A stretch of 64,000 nucleotides of DNA from Roseovarius carneus (GTDB taxonomy: Bacteria; Pseudomonadota; Alphaproteobacteria; Rhodobacterales; Rhodobacteraceae): positions 620,001 through 684,000 of the forward strand of contig NZ_JAHSPD010000001.1 of NCBI RefSeq assembly GCF_020141465.1. Direction: 5' to 3'. Of this stretch, positions 25,868-35,239 are shown in pieces; position 1 is the first letter of the stretch, and every line of letters starts with the position of its first letter. A program made the position numbers and the translations under genes. A model generated the notes under the pieces. The model searched no databases. It saw nothing but the letters and a program-made list of their open reading frames with translations, and was not told the DNA's origin.

Positions 25868-27451
25868 ATGACCGATTCAACACATCAAACAGCCCCGGCT
25901 GACGGCAAAGACCGCGTAGTGATTTTCGACACCACCCTGCGCGATGGTGAGCAATCGCCGGGCGCGACCATGACCCACGCAGAAAAGCTGGAGATCGCGG
26001 GCCTCCTGGACGAGATGGGCGTGGATATCATCGAAGCCGGGTTCCCCATCGCCTCTGAGGGTGATTTTCGCGCCGTGAGCGAGATTGCCAAACGGGCGGA
26101 AACCTCCGTGATATGCGGCCTTGCGCGGGCTCAATTGAAAGATATCGACCGTTGCTGGGAGGCGGTGAAGCACGCGCGTCGCCCACGCATCCACACCTTC
26201 ATCGGCACCTCGCCGCTGCACCGCGCGATTCCAAACCTCACCCGCGATGAGATGGCCGAGCGTATCCACGAGACGGTCACCCACGCCCGTAATCTGTGCG
26301 ACAACGTGCAGTGGTCGCCGATGGACGCCACGCGCACCGAATGGGATTATCTCTGCCGCGTGGTGGAGATTGCCATCAAAGCAGGCGCGTCGACGATCAA
26401 CATTCCCGACACGGTGGGCTATACCGCCCCGGTCGAGAGCGCTGATCTCATTCGCCGCCTGATCGCCGAAGTGCCGGGCGCAGACGACGTGATCTTCGCC
26501 ACCCATTGCCATAATGATCTGGGCATGGCGACGGCCAACTCCCTTGCCGCCGTGGCGGGTGGCGCGCGCCAGATCGAATGCACGATCAATGGTCTGGGTG
26601 AGCGGGCGGGCAATACCGCGCTGGAAGAGGTGGTGATGGCGATGAAGGTGCGGGGCGATATCATGCCCTATTCTACCGGGATCGACACCACCAAGATCAT
26701 GAACATCTCGCGCCGTGTGGCCGCTGTCAGCGGCTTTGCCGTGCAGTTCAACAAGGCCATCGTGGGCAAGAATGCCTTTGCCCATGAGAGCGGCATCCAC
26801 CAGGACGGGATGCTGAAAAACGCCGAGACCTTCGAGATCATGCGGCCCGAGGATGTGGGCATCGCAGGCACCTCCCTGCCCTTGGGCAAGCATTCGGGCC
26901 GCGCGGCCCTGCGCGCCAAGCTGAAGGACCTCGGCATCGAGGTGGGGGATAACCAGCTCAAGGATATCTTCGTGCGGTTCAAGGACCTCGCCGACCGCAA
27001 GAAGGAGGTCTACGACGATGACATCCTCGCGCTGGTCCGCACCAGCGGCGAGGGCGAGGATCATCTGGAACTGATCAACCTCAAGGTCATTTGCGGCACC
27101 GGACCCGCCGAGGCCGTTCTGGAAATGGAAGTGGACGGGGTAGAGCATTCCGCCACCTGCGAAGGCGACGGGCCAGTGGATGCAACCTTCAAAGCCGTGC
27201 GCGCCATCCACCCCAACGAGGCGCGGCTTCAGCTTTATCAGGTGAACGCCGTGACCGAGGGCACAGACGCGCAGGCAACTGTCAGCGTGCGTCTGGAAGA
27301 GGATGGGATGATCGCCACGGGACAATCGGCGGATACAGACACGGTCGTCGCCTCCGCCAAGGCCTATATCAACGCGCTCAACCGCCTGATCGTGCGGCGC
27401 GCGAAGACGGGCAGCGATACAGCTGAGGTCAGCTACAAAGACCTTGCCTGA
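25868..27451 (+). CDS. leuA: 2-isopropylmalate synthase
   Basis: The 527-residue enzyme condenses acetyl-CoA with 2-oxoisovalerate, the committed step of leucine synthesis. It has the TIM-barrel signature ([16 protein letters not shown]), the metal-binding HCHNDLGMA motif, and a C-terminal LeuA allosteric domain for leucine feedback. The length fits the bacterial LeuA type 1 group. It is preceded by a leucine leader peptide and attenuator, so it is probably controlled by leucine at both transcript and enzyme level. Confidence 0.97.
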   Translation: MTDSTHQTAPADGKDRVVIFDTTLRDGEQSPGATMTHAEKLEIAGLLDEMGVDIIEAGFPIASEGDFRAVSEIAKRAETSVICGLARAQLKDIDRCWEAVKHARRPRIHTFIGTSPLHRAIPNLTRDEMAERIHETVTHARNLCDNVQWSPMDATRTEWDYLCRVVEIAIKAGASTINIPDTVGYTAPVESADLIRRLIAEVPGADDVIFATHCHNDLGMATANSLAAVAGGARQIECTINGLGERAGNTALEEVVMAMKVRGDIMPYSTGIDTTKIMNISRRVAAVSGFAVQFNKAIVGKNAFAHESGIHQDGMLKNAETFEIMRPEDVGIAGTSLPLGKHSGRAALRAKLKDLGIEVGDNQLKDIFVRFKDLADRKKEVYDDDILALVRTSGEGEDHLELINLKVICGTGPAEAVLEMEVDGVEHSATCEGDGPVDATFKAVRAIHPNEARLQLYQVNAVTEGTDAQATVSVRLEEDGMIATGQSADTDTVVASAKAYINALNRLIVRRAKTGSDTAEVSYKDLA

Positions 27452-27457
27452 GCGGAT

Positions 27458-27483
27458 CGGCGGGCCAGCGTTTTGGCCCGCCG
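27458..27483. terminator. Bidirectional terminator between leuA and the cupin gene
   Basis: A perfect ten-base-pair stem pairs 27458-27467 with 27474-27483 around GCGTTT. It lies between two convergent stop codons, six bases after leuA, and can serve both strands. There is no long T-run. Confidence 0.65.
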
Positions 27484-27488
27484 CACCC

Positions 27489-27845
27489 TCATTCCGTGAT
27501 CATGTAGATCTTGCGCAGTGTCTCGGTGATTTCCCAGACCATCTTCTTGCCCTTAGCGATGTAAAAGCTGTCGCCCGCCCCCAGATGCTCGGCAGTACCG
27601 TCTGCATGGGTCACGGTGATCTTGCCCGACACGATCGTCATCAACTCGTGCACCGGATAGGCGTCGATGACTTCGCGGGTGGGGGCACATTCCCAAACGC
27701 CCGAATAGGTGGTCTCGTCCTCGTTGATGTAGTGGGTGTGGTTCAATTCGGTATGGTCCGACGTAGTGAAGACCTCGGCCTCCACCATCGACGATGGTTC
27801 CATCTTGGCGGGGTGGGGATCAATCCGAAACGGGATGTTGGTCAT
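27489..27845 (-). CDS. Single-domain cupin (DUF861-like)
   Basis: The 118-residue protein is one cupin barrel with the strand pattern of the DUF861 group (TYSGVWECAPTREVIDAYPV; HELMTIVSGKITVTHADG; LGAGDSFYIAKGKKMVWEI). It resembles each half of the double-cupin protein at 17611-18378. It begins 12 bp after the acyl-CoA ligase stop and is probably co-transcribed with it. Function is not known; a role in sensing or handling the ligase substrate is possible. Confidence 0.8.
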   Translation of the reverse strand: MTNIPFRIDPHPAKMEPSSMVEAEVFTTSDHTELNHTHYINEDETTYSGVWECAPTREVIDAYPVHELMTIVSGKITVTHADGTAEHLGAGDSFYIAKGKKMVWEITETLRKIYMITE

Positions 27846-27857
27846 TCAAGCTCTCCT

Positions 27858-29741
27858 CTACTGCGTCCACTCCCATGGCCGCGTATACTGGCCCAGCGTC
27901 GACGCGACCTGAGCGTTGTCAACATCACCTGTCTTTACGATTCGCGCCACCAGTCCGCGCTTTTTATCGTCGATAACCTCAATAACATGCGCCGGCAGGC
28001 CCGCACCCTCCAGCGCCGCATCATAAATCCGCGTGATCGCCCGCTTGCGCAGATCGGGTTTGAACACTTTGCCAACGGCAGTTTTTGGCAACTCAGCCAA
28101 TATCTCCACATGTTTGGGATGGGCCGCCCGTTCGTGCACATGGGTTTTGCAATGCGCGCGCAGATCTTCAGCGGTGGTCACGGCACCCTCCACAAGCTCC
28201 ACATAGACGCAGGCTACTTCGCCCGCATGGGCATCCGGCTGCCCAATCGCACCCGCCATTGCGACCGCAGGATGCGCCATCAGCGCCTCCTCGATCTCGG
28301 CGGGGTCGATGTTATGCCCGCCCCGGATGATCAGATCCTTCTGCCGCCCAGTGATCCAAAGATACCCATCAGCGTCGATCCGGCCCAGATCGCCGGTCCG
28401 CAGATATATCTCCGCGTGATACAAATCGTTGTTCTTCGCGGCCTCGGTATAGGTCTGCCCCACATGAACACCGGGACTGGCGATGCAAATCTCGCCCACC
28501 TCATCGGCACCGCATTCCGTCTCGCCATCCGGGCCAGTGTGGAAAATTTTCACATCCGTATAGGGGAAAGGCACCCCGACCGAGCCCACTTTCTTGTCGC
28601 CCTGCGGCGGGTTGCACGACACAAGGCATGTGGCCTCGGTCAGGCCGTATCCTTCGATCACCGAGATGCCTGTAGCGCTCTCAAACCGGGTGAAAAGCTC
28701 CATCGGCATGGGGGCTGAGCCGGAGAACGCATTGCGCACGGTTGAGATATCCGCATCCACCTTGCGCTGCATCAGGGCCGAGACGGCGGTGGGCACTGTA
28801 ATGATAAAGCTGATCTTCCAGCGCGCGCAGAGCTTCCAGAAATTGTCGAACACTCCGTCCCCGCGATAGCCCGCAGGCGTGGGGAACACCCCATGCGCGC
28901 CCGATTTGATCATCGCCATCAAGATCACATGACAGGCAAATACATGGAAAAGCGGCAGCGGGCACATAACATTGTCCTGCTCGGTAAAGAGCAGCGTGTG
29001 CCCGATCCATCCGTTATAGATCATCCCGCCATAGGTATGCTGCGCAACCTTAGGCATGCCCGTCGTCCCGCCGGTGTGGAAATAGGCCGCGACACGGTCC
29101 TGCCCCGGATCGTTGAAACCAAGCGATTTGCTCTGCCGTGCCATCTCCTTGCTGAAATTCTTGATTGTGGCGTGATGCGTGGTCGTGGTCTTGGGACGGA
29201 TGAGTGGCACGATCCAGCTTTTGGGCGGCGACAGGTAGCGGTTGAGGTCAATTTCCAGAACCGTCTCGACATTGGGCGCAAGACGCACAGCTTGGGCAGT
29301 TTTCTGAGCCACATCTGTCTTGGGAAAGGCCTTGAGCGTGACCACGACCTTCGCGTTTGTTTCGCGGAGGATGGAGCCAATCTGCTCCGGCTCCAAAAGC
29401 GGGTTGATCGGGTTCACGATCCCCGCAACCATGCCGCCGACGGTGGCCACAGCCGTCTCCAGACAATTGGGCAGGACAAGCGCCACCACGTCAGTCTCCG
29501 ACACGCCAAGACCCCGAAAGAGGTTCGCAGCCTGACAGACCTGCGCGTGAAAGCCGCGCCAAGTCAGGGTCTGGGCCTTGTCAGTGGGGCCGGAGAACAG
29601 CTGATAACTGAGCGCCGGGCGGTCCGGGAATTTCTGCGCCGTCTGCGACAGCATCGCGTAAAGGGTTGCGGGCCTCTCGCGTGCGTCCCAAGGCATCTCG
29701 TTTTGAAGCGCAAGCACATCGCAGCGATTGACAAAGTTCAT
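27858..29741 (-). CDS. AMP-forming acyl-CoA synthetase
   Basis: The 627-residue ligase activates a carboxylic acid to an acyl-adenylate and then to a CoA thioester. Motifs seen are the P-loop HTGGTTGMPKVAQHT, GYGLTEAT, the RTGDLGRIDADGY motif and the GRQKDLIIRGG hinge, with the catalytic lysine region PKTAVGKVFKPDLR at the C-terminus. The ATG at 29741 has GGGGAGG eight bases upstream; the frame extending to 29879 lacks comparable support. The acid substrate cannot be told from the sequence. It forms a unit with the downstream cupin gene. Confidence 0.92.
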   Translation of the reverse strand: MNFVNRCDVLALQNEMPWDARERPATLYAMLSQTAQKFPDRPALSYQLFSGPTDKAQTLTWRGFHAQVCQAANLFRGLGVSETDVVALVLPNCLETAVATVGGMVAGIVNPINPLLEPEQIGSILRETNAKVVVTLKAFPKTDVAQKTAQAVRLAPNVETVLEIDLNRYLSPPKSWIVPLIRPKTTTTHHATIKNFSKEMARQSKSLGFNDPGQDRVAAYFHTGGTTGMPKVAQHTYGGMIYNGWIGHTLLFTEQDNVMCPLPLFHVFACHVILMAMIKSGAHGVFPTPAGYRGDGVFDNFWKLCARWKISFIITVPTAVSALMQRKVDADISTVRNAFSGSAPMPMELFTRFESATGISVIEGYGLTEATCLVSCNPPQGDKKVGSVGVPFPYTDVKIFHTGPDGETECGADEVGEICIASPGVHVGQTYTEAAKNNDLYHAEIYLRTGDLGRIDADGYLWITGRQKDLIIRGGHNIDPAEIEEALMAHPAVAMAGAIGQPDAHAGEVACVYVELVEGAVTTAEDLRAHCKTHVHERAAHPKHVEILAELPKTAVGKVFKPDLRKRAITRIYDAALEGAGLPAHVIEVIDDKKRGLVARIVKTGDVDNAQVASTLGQYTRPWEWTQ

Positions 29742-29888
29742 GGTGGGTCCTCCCCGGACTGGCCCGCGCCTCTCTCCCGGACGCATCGGGCCGTGTGTCT
29801 CAGCGTGGGCGGGAACAGCCCAGCAATCAAGCGAAACGCTACGTTTTCGGTGCGATGGGCCAAAGGTGAGATTTTTCAAAGCAATCTC

Positions 29889-29936
29889 TTGACTCTTTTA
29901 GTCGGATACAGTCCTTTACCCGAGTAATTCACTCGG
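29889..29936 (+). promoter_or_regulatory. Two dyads upstream of the iron-binding protein gene, one resembling an Iron-Rhodo box
   Basis: GACT-N5-AGTC (29891-29903) sits inside TTGACTCTTTTAGTCGG, which resembles the TGACT/AGTCA palindrome reported as the Iron-Rhodo box in Rhodobacterales. A second dyad, CCGAGT-N5-ACTCGG (29920-29936), follows. Their centres are 31 bp apart, about three helical turns. TTGACT could also be the -35 element. Iron control is inferred from position. Confidence 0.5.
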
Positions 29937-29956
29937 ACAAACCACAGGAGTCCCAA

Positions 29957-30976
29957 ATGAAGCGTTTCGCAACCCGCCTGACCGCGGCCCTTTCCCTCTC
30001 CGCCATGGCCGCCACCGCCATGGCCGCCGAGGTCAACGTCTACTCCTCGCGCCACTACGACACCGATGATGCGCTCTATGCCAAATTTACCGAGCAGACG
30101 GGGATCGAGGTCAACCGCATCGAGGGCAAGGCAGATGAGCTGATGGCCCGTATCGAGGCCGAGGGTGCCAACAGCCCCGCAGATGTGTTCATCGCTGTGG
30201 ACGCAGGCCGCATGTTCCGCGCCGCCGATGCCGGGATGTTGCAAGCCGTCGACTCGGACCTGCTGACCACTAAGATCCCCGCGCATATCCGGCACCCAGA
30301 CAACCTTTGGTTCGGCGTAAGCCAGCGCGCGCGCGTCATCTTCTATTCCAAGGACCGCGTTGAGAACCCGCCGCAGACATACGAAGAGCTGACAGATGAG
30401 AAGTGGAAAGACAGTATCTGTATCCGCACCTCATCCAACATCTACAACCTGTCGCTTCTGGCCTCGATCATCCACGCCGATGGCGAAGACGCAGCAAAAG
30501 AATGGGCCGCCGGCGTCAACGCCAACCTCGCCCGCGCCCCTCAGGGCGGTGACACGGACCAACTGCGCGGGATCATCTCAGGCGAGTGTGATCTGGCCGT
30601 CTCCAACCACTATTACTACCTGCGCGGCTTTGATCAGGACATTGAAGGCCTGACCGCCGAGATTGATCAGCTGGGCTGGGTCTGGCCCAACCAAAGCGAT
30701 CGCGGTGTGCACATGAACCTCACCGGCGTGGGCATGCTGGCCAACGCGCCCAACACGGATGAGGCGAAAGCCCTGATGGAGTTCTTCACATCCGAGTTCG
30801 CGCAGCGCCACTTTGCCGAGCAAAACAACGAATACCCCGCCGTACCCGGCATCCCGCTGGACGAAGACACAGCCCGCATGGGGTATTTCATCATCGACAA
30901 TGACACGCCGACAGAGGCCTACGGCTCCAACGCCGCCAAGGCTCAGGCGATCTATAACGAGGTGAATTTCCCCTAA
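29957..30976 (+). CDS. Ferric-iron ABC transporter substrate-binding protein (FbpA/FutA-like)
   Basis: The 339-residue periplasmic protein has a signal peptide (cleavage near AMA-AEV) and the ferric-binding fold: VNVYSSRHYDTD at the mature N-terminus and the tyrosine-rich SNHYYYLRG segment that supplies iron-ligating tyrosines. It captures ferric iron for import. CAGGAG precedes the start. No permease or ATPase genes are next to it, so it works with a transporter encoded elsewhere. A strong terminator follows directly. Confidence 0.93.
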   Translation: MKRFATRLTAALSLSAMAATAMAAEVNVYSSRHYDTDDALYAKFTEQTGIEVNRIEGKADELMARIEAEGANSPADVFIAVDAGRMFRAADAGMLQAVDSDLLTTKIPAHIRHPDNLWFGVSQRARVIFYSKDRVENPPQTYEELTDEKWKDSICIRTSSNIYNLSLLASIIHADGEDAAKEWAAGVNANLARAPQGGDTDQLRGIISGECDLAVSNHYYYLRGFDQDIEGLTAEIDQLGWVWPNQSDRGVHMNLTGVGMLANAPNTDEAKALMEFFTSEFAQRHFAEQNNEYPAVPGIPLDEDTARMGYFIIDNDTPTEAYGSNAAKAQAIYNEVNFP

Positions 30977-30999
30977 ACCGGGACGCCTGAAAGCCAAGG

Positions 31000-31029
31000 A
31001 CCGGGGGGCCACGCGCCTCCCGGTTTTTT
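31000..31029 (+). terminator. Rho-independent terminator after the iron-binding protein gene
   Basis: ACCGGG at 31000-31005 pairs with CCCGGT at 31019-31024, extended by further GC pairs around an inner loop, and is followed by a run of six T (31024-31029). It lies 24 bases after the stop codon. Confidence 0.85.
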
Positions 31030-31040
31030 GTGCGCAAAAC

Positions 31041-32456
31041 TCAGCGTGCGCGCAGCACAGCACCCGGATTCATGATCCCAAGCGGGTCAAGCGCGTCCTT
31101 GATCGCCCGCATGGCCGCAAGCTTTGCCGGATCGCTGTATCTCTCCAGATCCGCAACTTTCAGCCGCCCGATCCCATGCTCCGCGCTGACCGACCCGCCC
31201 ATGGAATGGACCAGATCATGCACCGCCGTCTTGATCGCCTCACGCTGATCCGCGTGATCGGCGCGGGTTTTACCGGGCATGGGAAAGACGTTGTAATGCA
31301 GGTTGCCGTCGCCAAGATGCCCAAAACAATTGATCCGAAACGCGCCAAGTGCTGCAATCGCAGGACCGCCTTGCGCAATGAATTCGGGCACCATCCCGAG
31401 GGGCACGGAAATGTCATGCGAGCTGACAGCACCAATGCGGCGATTGCCCTCGGGGATAGTTTCGCGGATCTCCCAAAAATCGCGGCGTTGCGTCTCGGAT
31501 TGCGCAATCATGCCATCGGTGACCAGCCCGGCCTCCAGCGCCTCGCCAAAAAGCGTCTCAAGCGCCAGCGCCGGGTCAAGCCCGCGCGCGAGCCCCACAT
31601 CAATGAGAACAAACCATTCGGGCGGCGTGGAAAAGGGCTGGCGCAAGTCTGGCATCGTCTCGGCCAGAAAATCGAGGCCCTGACGGTGCATCAACTCAAA
31701 GGCGCTCACCCCCTCGCCCATGTGATCACGTGCCAAAGCAAGCAGGCTCAGCGCGGCGGCAGGGCTCTCGACCACCATCAACGCCGTTCCCTCCCCCGCG
31801 GGGCGCGGCACGAGCTTGAGCGCGGCGGCAGTGATCACGCCCAGCGTGCCCTCGGAGCCGATCATCAGGTTGCGCAGATCATAGCCGGTGTTGTCCTTGC
31901 GCAGACGGCGCAGGCCGTGCCAGAGGCTGCCATCCGGCATCACCGCCTCTAGCCCCAAACACAGATCGCGCGCATTGCCATAGCGCAGCACGTTCACGCC
32001 CCCCGCATTGGTCGCCAAAAGCCCGCCCACACGGGCCGATCCCTTGGCCGCGATGCTGAGCGGGAAAAGACGCTCAACCGCGCCCGCCGCATCATGCACA
32101 TCCGACAGGATGGCACCCGCCTCGACCACTATTACGTTTTCCTCGGGGTAGTTCTCGCGCACCCGGTTCATCCGCTCAAGGCTAAGCAGGATCGGCACGG
32201 GGCCATCCGGCGTGATCTGCCCACCCACAAGACCAGTACCCCCCGAATAGGGCAGCACCGGCACGCGGGCCTTGGCGGCCATGCGGATCACTTGCGCCAC
32301 GCCCTCGGCGCTGTCCGGTGCGACGATTGCCCCGGCAAGCCCCTGCCAACGGCCCCTCGGCTCCTCGACATATCGGGGCGACACCTCGCGCATAGCACTG
32401 GGCATGGCGGCGGTCAGCTGCTCCAGCAGCACGGAATCAACGGAATTGAGTGTCAT
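31041..32456 (-). CDS. FAD-linked D-2-hydroxyacid dehydrogenase (GlcD / D-2-hydroxyglutarate dehydrogenase family)
   Basis: The 471-residue protein has an N-terminal PCMH-type FAD-binding domain (VPVLPYSGGTGLVGG; SARVGGLLATNAGG) and a C-terminal FAD-oxidase domain with the metal/substrate region HLGDGNLHYN and the SAEHGIGRLK motif. These enzymes oxidise D-lactate, glycolate or D-2-hydroxyglutarate, passing electrons to a carrier. The AKGSARVGG pattern fits the D-2-hydroxyglutarate/D-lactate group, but the substrate is not certain. No glcE or glcF is adjacent. Confidence 0.9.
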   Translation of the reverse strand: MTLNSVDSVLLEQLTAAMPSAMREVSPRYVEEPRGRWQGLAGAIVAPDSAEGVAQVIRMAAKARVPVLPYSGGTGLVGGQITPDGPVPILLSLERMNRVRENYPEENVIVVEAGAILSDVHDAAGAVERLFPLSIAAKGSARVGGLLATNAGGVNVLRYGNARDLCLGLEAVMPDGSLWHGLRRLRKDNTGYDLRNLMIGSEGTLGVITAAALKLVPRPAGEGTALMVVESPAAALSLLALARDHMGEGVSAFELMHRQGLDFLAETMPDLRQPFSTPPEWFVLIDVGLARGLDPALALETLFGEALEAGLVTDGMIAQSETQRRDFWEIRETIPEGNRRIGAVSSHDISVPLGMVPEFIAQGGPAIAALGAFRINCFGHLGDGNLHYNVFPMPGKTRADHADQREAIKTAVHDLVHSMGGSVSAEHGIGRLKVADLERYSDPAKLAAMRAIKDALDPLGIMNPGAVLRAR

Positions 32457-32495
32457 GCAAGCGGTCTAGCCGGGCCTGCGTGAAATGGCAAAACC

Positions 32496-33332
32496 TCACT
32501 CATCATTGCGCAAAAACGCAGGCCGCAGAATGATCACCGTCGGATCATCGGGCAAATTGCGCAGCGACACTGTGATCTCATGCGCGCCGCCGTCCACCAC
32601 GTCGAACACATCCTCCATCCCCGCCGCAAAGCGCACGAGATTGTCTTGCGTGAACCAATGCATGGGGATGACGATCCGCGCCTCCAGCCGCTTGAGCACC
32701 GAGATCATGGTTTCCAGATCCATCGTATAACCACCATCAACCGGGGCCATGACCACATCCATCCGGCCAAGCGCCGCGTATTGATCATCCGTGGGCGCGT
32801 GGTGCAGATGGCCCAGATGGCCGATGCAAAGCCCCGCCGCCTCGAACACAAAAATGGAATTGCCGTTTGGCTCCACCCCAGACATCGCACTTCGGATATC
32901 GGTGGAGACATTACGCACCAGCATGTCACCCACGCTCACATGATGATCCACCCCCTCGCCAAAAGGCCCCCACCCCTTGAGGACATGGGCGATACCCGGG
33001 TCGGGATTGGCCGTCCAATGGGTGGAATGGGCGTGATTCATCGTGACCACATCAGGCAGAAAATTCGCGCTGCCGACAAAGCCGTTGAAATCGGTCACAG
33101 CACTCACACCACCCGTCGTCTGGATCAAGAAGGCCGCATGGGTGAGATATCTCAGTCGCACGGAAAACTCAGGGACAGGCGCTCGAAAGCTGGCGGTTTG
33201 GATGTATTCAAGCCCCGGCGCGGTTTGCGCCAAGGCGATACAATGGCTGGGTTTTCGGTCTTGAGCCGTGGCAGGCAGCGCGAAGGCTGTGGTCGTGAGT
33301 GCGGCGAGCAAAAAAGCGATGGTGCGGATCAT
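32496..33332 (-). CDS. Exported metallo-beta-lactamase-fold hydrolase
   Basis: The 278-residue protein has a signal peptide (cleavage near ALPATA-Q) and an MBL-fold core resembling the UlaG-like group: YLTHAAFLIQTTGG, VVTMNHAHSTHW in place of the usual HxHxDH motif, then IGHLGHLHH and a late histidine in IPMHWF. The first metal motif is altered (NHAHSTHW), so metal binding may differ from classic family members. The substrate is unknown. It follows the dehydrogenase with 39 bp between them on the same strand and may be a separate unit. Confidence 0.8.
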   Translation of the reverse strand: MIRTIAFLLAALTTTAFALPATAQDRKPSHCIALAQTAPGLEYIQTASFRAPVPEFSVRLRYLTHAAFLIQTTGGVSAVTDFNGFVGSANFLPDVVTMNHAHSTHWTANPDPGIAHVLKGWGPFGEGVDHHVSVGDMLVRNVSTDIRSAMSGVEPNGNSIFVFEAAGLCIGHLGHLHHAPTDDQYAALGRMDVVMAPVDGGYTMDLETMISVLKRLEARIVIPMHWFTQDNLVRFAAGMEDVFDVVDGGAHEITVSLRNLPDDPTVIILRPAFLRNDE

Positions 33333-33389
33333 GGCAATCTCCCTTCACATCGGGATGATAGCGCGAATTTACGCGGCGTCAGCCAAATC

Positions 33390-33977
33390 TCATACGCCCG
33401 CTTCCGTGCGCCCCCGCCGATCAGCGCGTAGCCCGGCATAAAGAACATGGGTCCGCCAGCGGCCGTTGATCTGAAGATAGCTCTGCGCGACGCCCTCGTA
33501 TTTGAACCCACAGCTCTCCAGGAGCGCCCGCGAGGCCGCGTTTTCCGGCAGGCAGGCGGCCTCGATCCGGCTGAGGTCCAGACGATCGAACGCATAGTGC
33601 ACCACGGCCTCAATCGCCTCGCGCATATAGCCTTGGCGCGCGTGCTGCTCCCCAATCCAATACCCAAGCGTGCCAGATTGGCTGGGCCCGCGCCGGATAT
33701 TGTCGAGCGTGATCGCACCCAAAAGGCGCGCATCCTCGCGCCGCACCAAGAAAAGCGGCATGGCCGAGCCGTTGCCAATGGCCCGCTGCGCCCAGTAAAC
33801 CCGATTGGTAAACCCTTTGCGTGACAGGTGGTCGGGGGACCAAAGCGGCTCCCACTGCGCCAGGAAACCCTCGCTCTCGCGGCGCAAACATGCCCAGTCA
33901 CGGAAATCCGGCATGGCAGGTTGGCGCAGGGTCATCCGCTCCGTCTCAATCCGGACCTTGCGGCGCGGCAGGAACAT
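33390..33977 (-). CDS. rimJ: GNAT-family N-acetyltransferase, RimJ-like
   Basis: The 195-residue enzyme has the RimJ/RimL start (RIETERMTLRQPAMPDF), a central LGAITLDNI strand, the acetyl-CoA loop region (YWIGEQHARQGYMREAIEAV) and the LPENAASRALLESCGFKYEG segment. It probably acetylates protein N-termini, perhaps ribosomal protein S5. Its start overlaps the M16 peptidase stop by one base (TAATG), so the two are coupled. The symbol follows overall similarity; specificity is not proven. Confidence 0.82.
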   Translation of the reverse strand: MFLPRRKVRIETERMTLRQPAMPDFRDWACLRRESEGFLAQWEPLWSPDHLSRKGFTNRVYWAQRAIGNGSAMPLFLVRREDARLLGAITLDNIRRGPSQSGTLGYWIGEQHARQGYMREAIEAVVHYAFDRLDLSRIEAACLPENAASRALLESCGFKYEGVAQSYLQINGRWRTHVLYAGLRADRRGRTEAGV

Positions 33978-35239
33978 TACGCCGCGCGCCTTTGCTCAAG
34001 CGCTTCCAACGTAGGCGCCGCATCCACAGGTCCGTAAAGCGCCATTGCCGCGGGCGCGCGCGCCACGATCGTCTCGGCCAGATCGCGCACATCCCCGAGG
34101 GTCACCGCGTCGATCTTCTCGACAACTTCTTCCAGCCCCGGAACACGGCCCCATATCTGGACCATCCGCGCCAGCCGCTCGGCCCTGTTCGACGGGCTTT
34201 CAAGCCCCATGAGAAGGCCTGCCTTCATCTGCGCGCGGGCGCGCTCAATCTCGTCGGGGCGCATGTCGGAGGCGGCGCGCTTCATCTCGTCAATCGTAAT
34301 ACCAGCCAGATCACCCAGCTGCTCCGCAGACGTGCCCGCATAGACGGTCATCATGCCGGTGTCTGAATACGCACCGGCCTGCGCATAGATCGTGTAGCAC
34401 AGGCCGCGCTTCTCGCGGATCTCCTGAAAGAGTCGCGAGGACATGGAGCCACCGAGAGCCGTCGAATATATCTGCGCCGCGTGGATCGCCGGATCGGCAT
34501 AATCGGGGCTCTCAAACGCCAATGCGAAATGCGCCTGCTCCAGCGCCTTCACGGTCCGCGCCTCGCCACCAGTGAATTTCGCGAGCGGCGCTTGCGGGGC
34601 CGGCCCGGCCTGCATATCGCCGAAAAGCGCCTCTGCCGCCTTAACCAACGCATCGTGATCCACAGCGCCCGCCGCCGACAGGATCATCTGCCCCGGCACA
34701 TAATGCTGCCCGACAAAGCCTTGCAAATCAGCGCGCGAAAAGCCTTTCACGCCCTCTTCCACACCCAAAATCGCCCGGCCCAGCGGATGATCCGGATAGG
34801 CCTTCTCCTGAAGCCAATCAAAGATGATGTCGTCGGGCGTATCAAGCGCTTGGCCGATCTCTTGCAAGATCACGCCACGCTCCACCTCGATCTCCGACGG
34901 ATCAAACACGGCATTGCGCAGAAAATCCGCAATCACATCGAGCGCGAGGCCTACATCATCCTTCAGCACCCGCGCATAATAAGCTGTCACCTCGCGGCTG
35001 GTATAGGCGTTGATATAGCCGCCCACATCCTCGATCGCCTCGGCAATCTGAAGCGCGCTGCGCGTCTTGGTGCCTTTGAAGGCCATATGCTCCAGAAAAT
35101 GCGCGATGCCATTCTGCTCAGCCCGCTCATGGCGCGCGCCGGACAAGACCCAGATGCCAATGGCCGCGGATTGCAGGCCTGGCATCGGCTCGGACACGAC
35201 GCGAAAGCCGTTTTTCAAGGTGGTAAGGGTGACGCTCAA
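33977..35239 (-). CDS. M16-family zinc peptidase (mitochondrial processing peptidase-like)
   Basis: The 420-residue enzyme has the inverted zinc motif HFLEH and the distal zinc glutamate in ERGVILQEIGQ, so the catalytic set is complete. It resembles the alphaproteobacterial relatives of the mitochondrial processing peptidase. The start is a TTG (35237-35239) that overlaps the thrC stop (TGA at 35236-35238); GGAG lies about 11 bases upstream. The thrC - M16 - GNAT order with overlaps indicates one operon. Confidence 0.92.
   Translation of the reverse strand: MSVTLTTLKNGFRVVSEPMPGLQSAAIGIWVLSGARHERAEQNGIAHFLEHMAFKGTKTRSALQIAEAIEDVGGYINAYTSREVTAYYARVLKDDVGLALDVIADFLRNAVFDPSEIEVERGVILQEIGQALDTPDDIIFDWLQEKAYPDHPLGRAILGVEEGVKGFSRADLQGFVGQHYVPGQMILSAAGAVDHDALVKAAEALFGDMQAGPAPQAPLAKFTGGEARTVKALEQAHFALAFESPDYADPAIHAAQIYSTALGGSMSSRLFQEIREKRGLCYTIYAQAGAYSDTGMMTVYAGTSAEQLGDLAGITIDEMKRAASDMRPDEIERARAQMKAGLLMGLESPSNRAERLARMVQIWGRVPGLEEVVEKIDAVTLGDVRDLAETIVARAPAAMALYGPVDAAPTLEALEQRRAA

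Noticed and set aside
25877-27325. A 482-codon minus-strand frame opposite leuA
   Set aside because: Antisense shadow; leuA is unmistakable and the antisense product has no recognisable domain.
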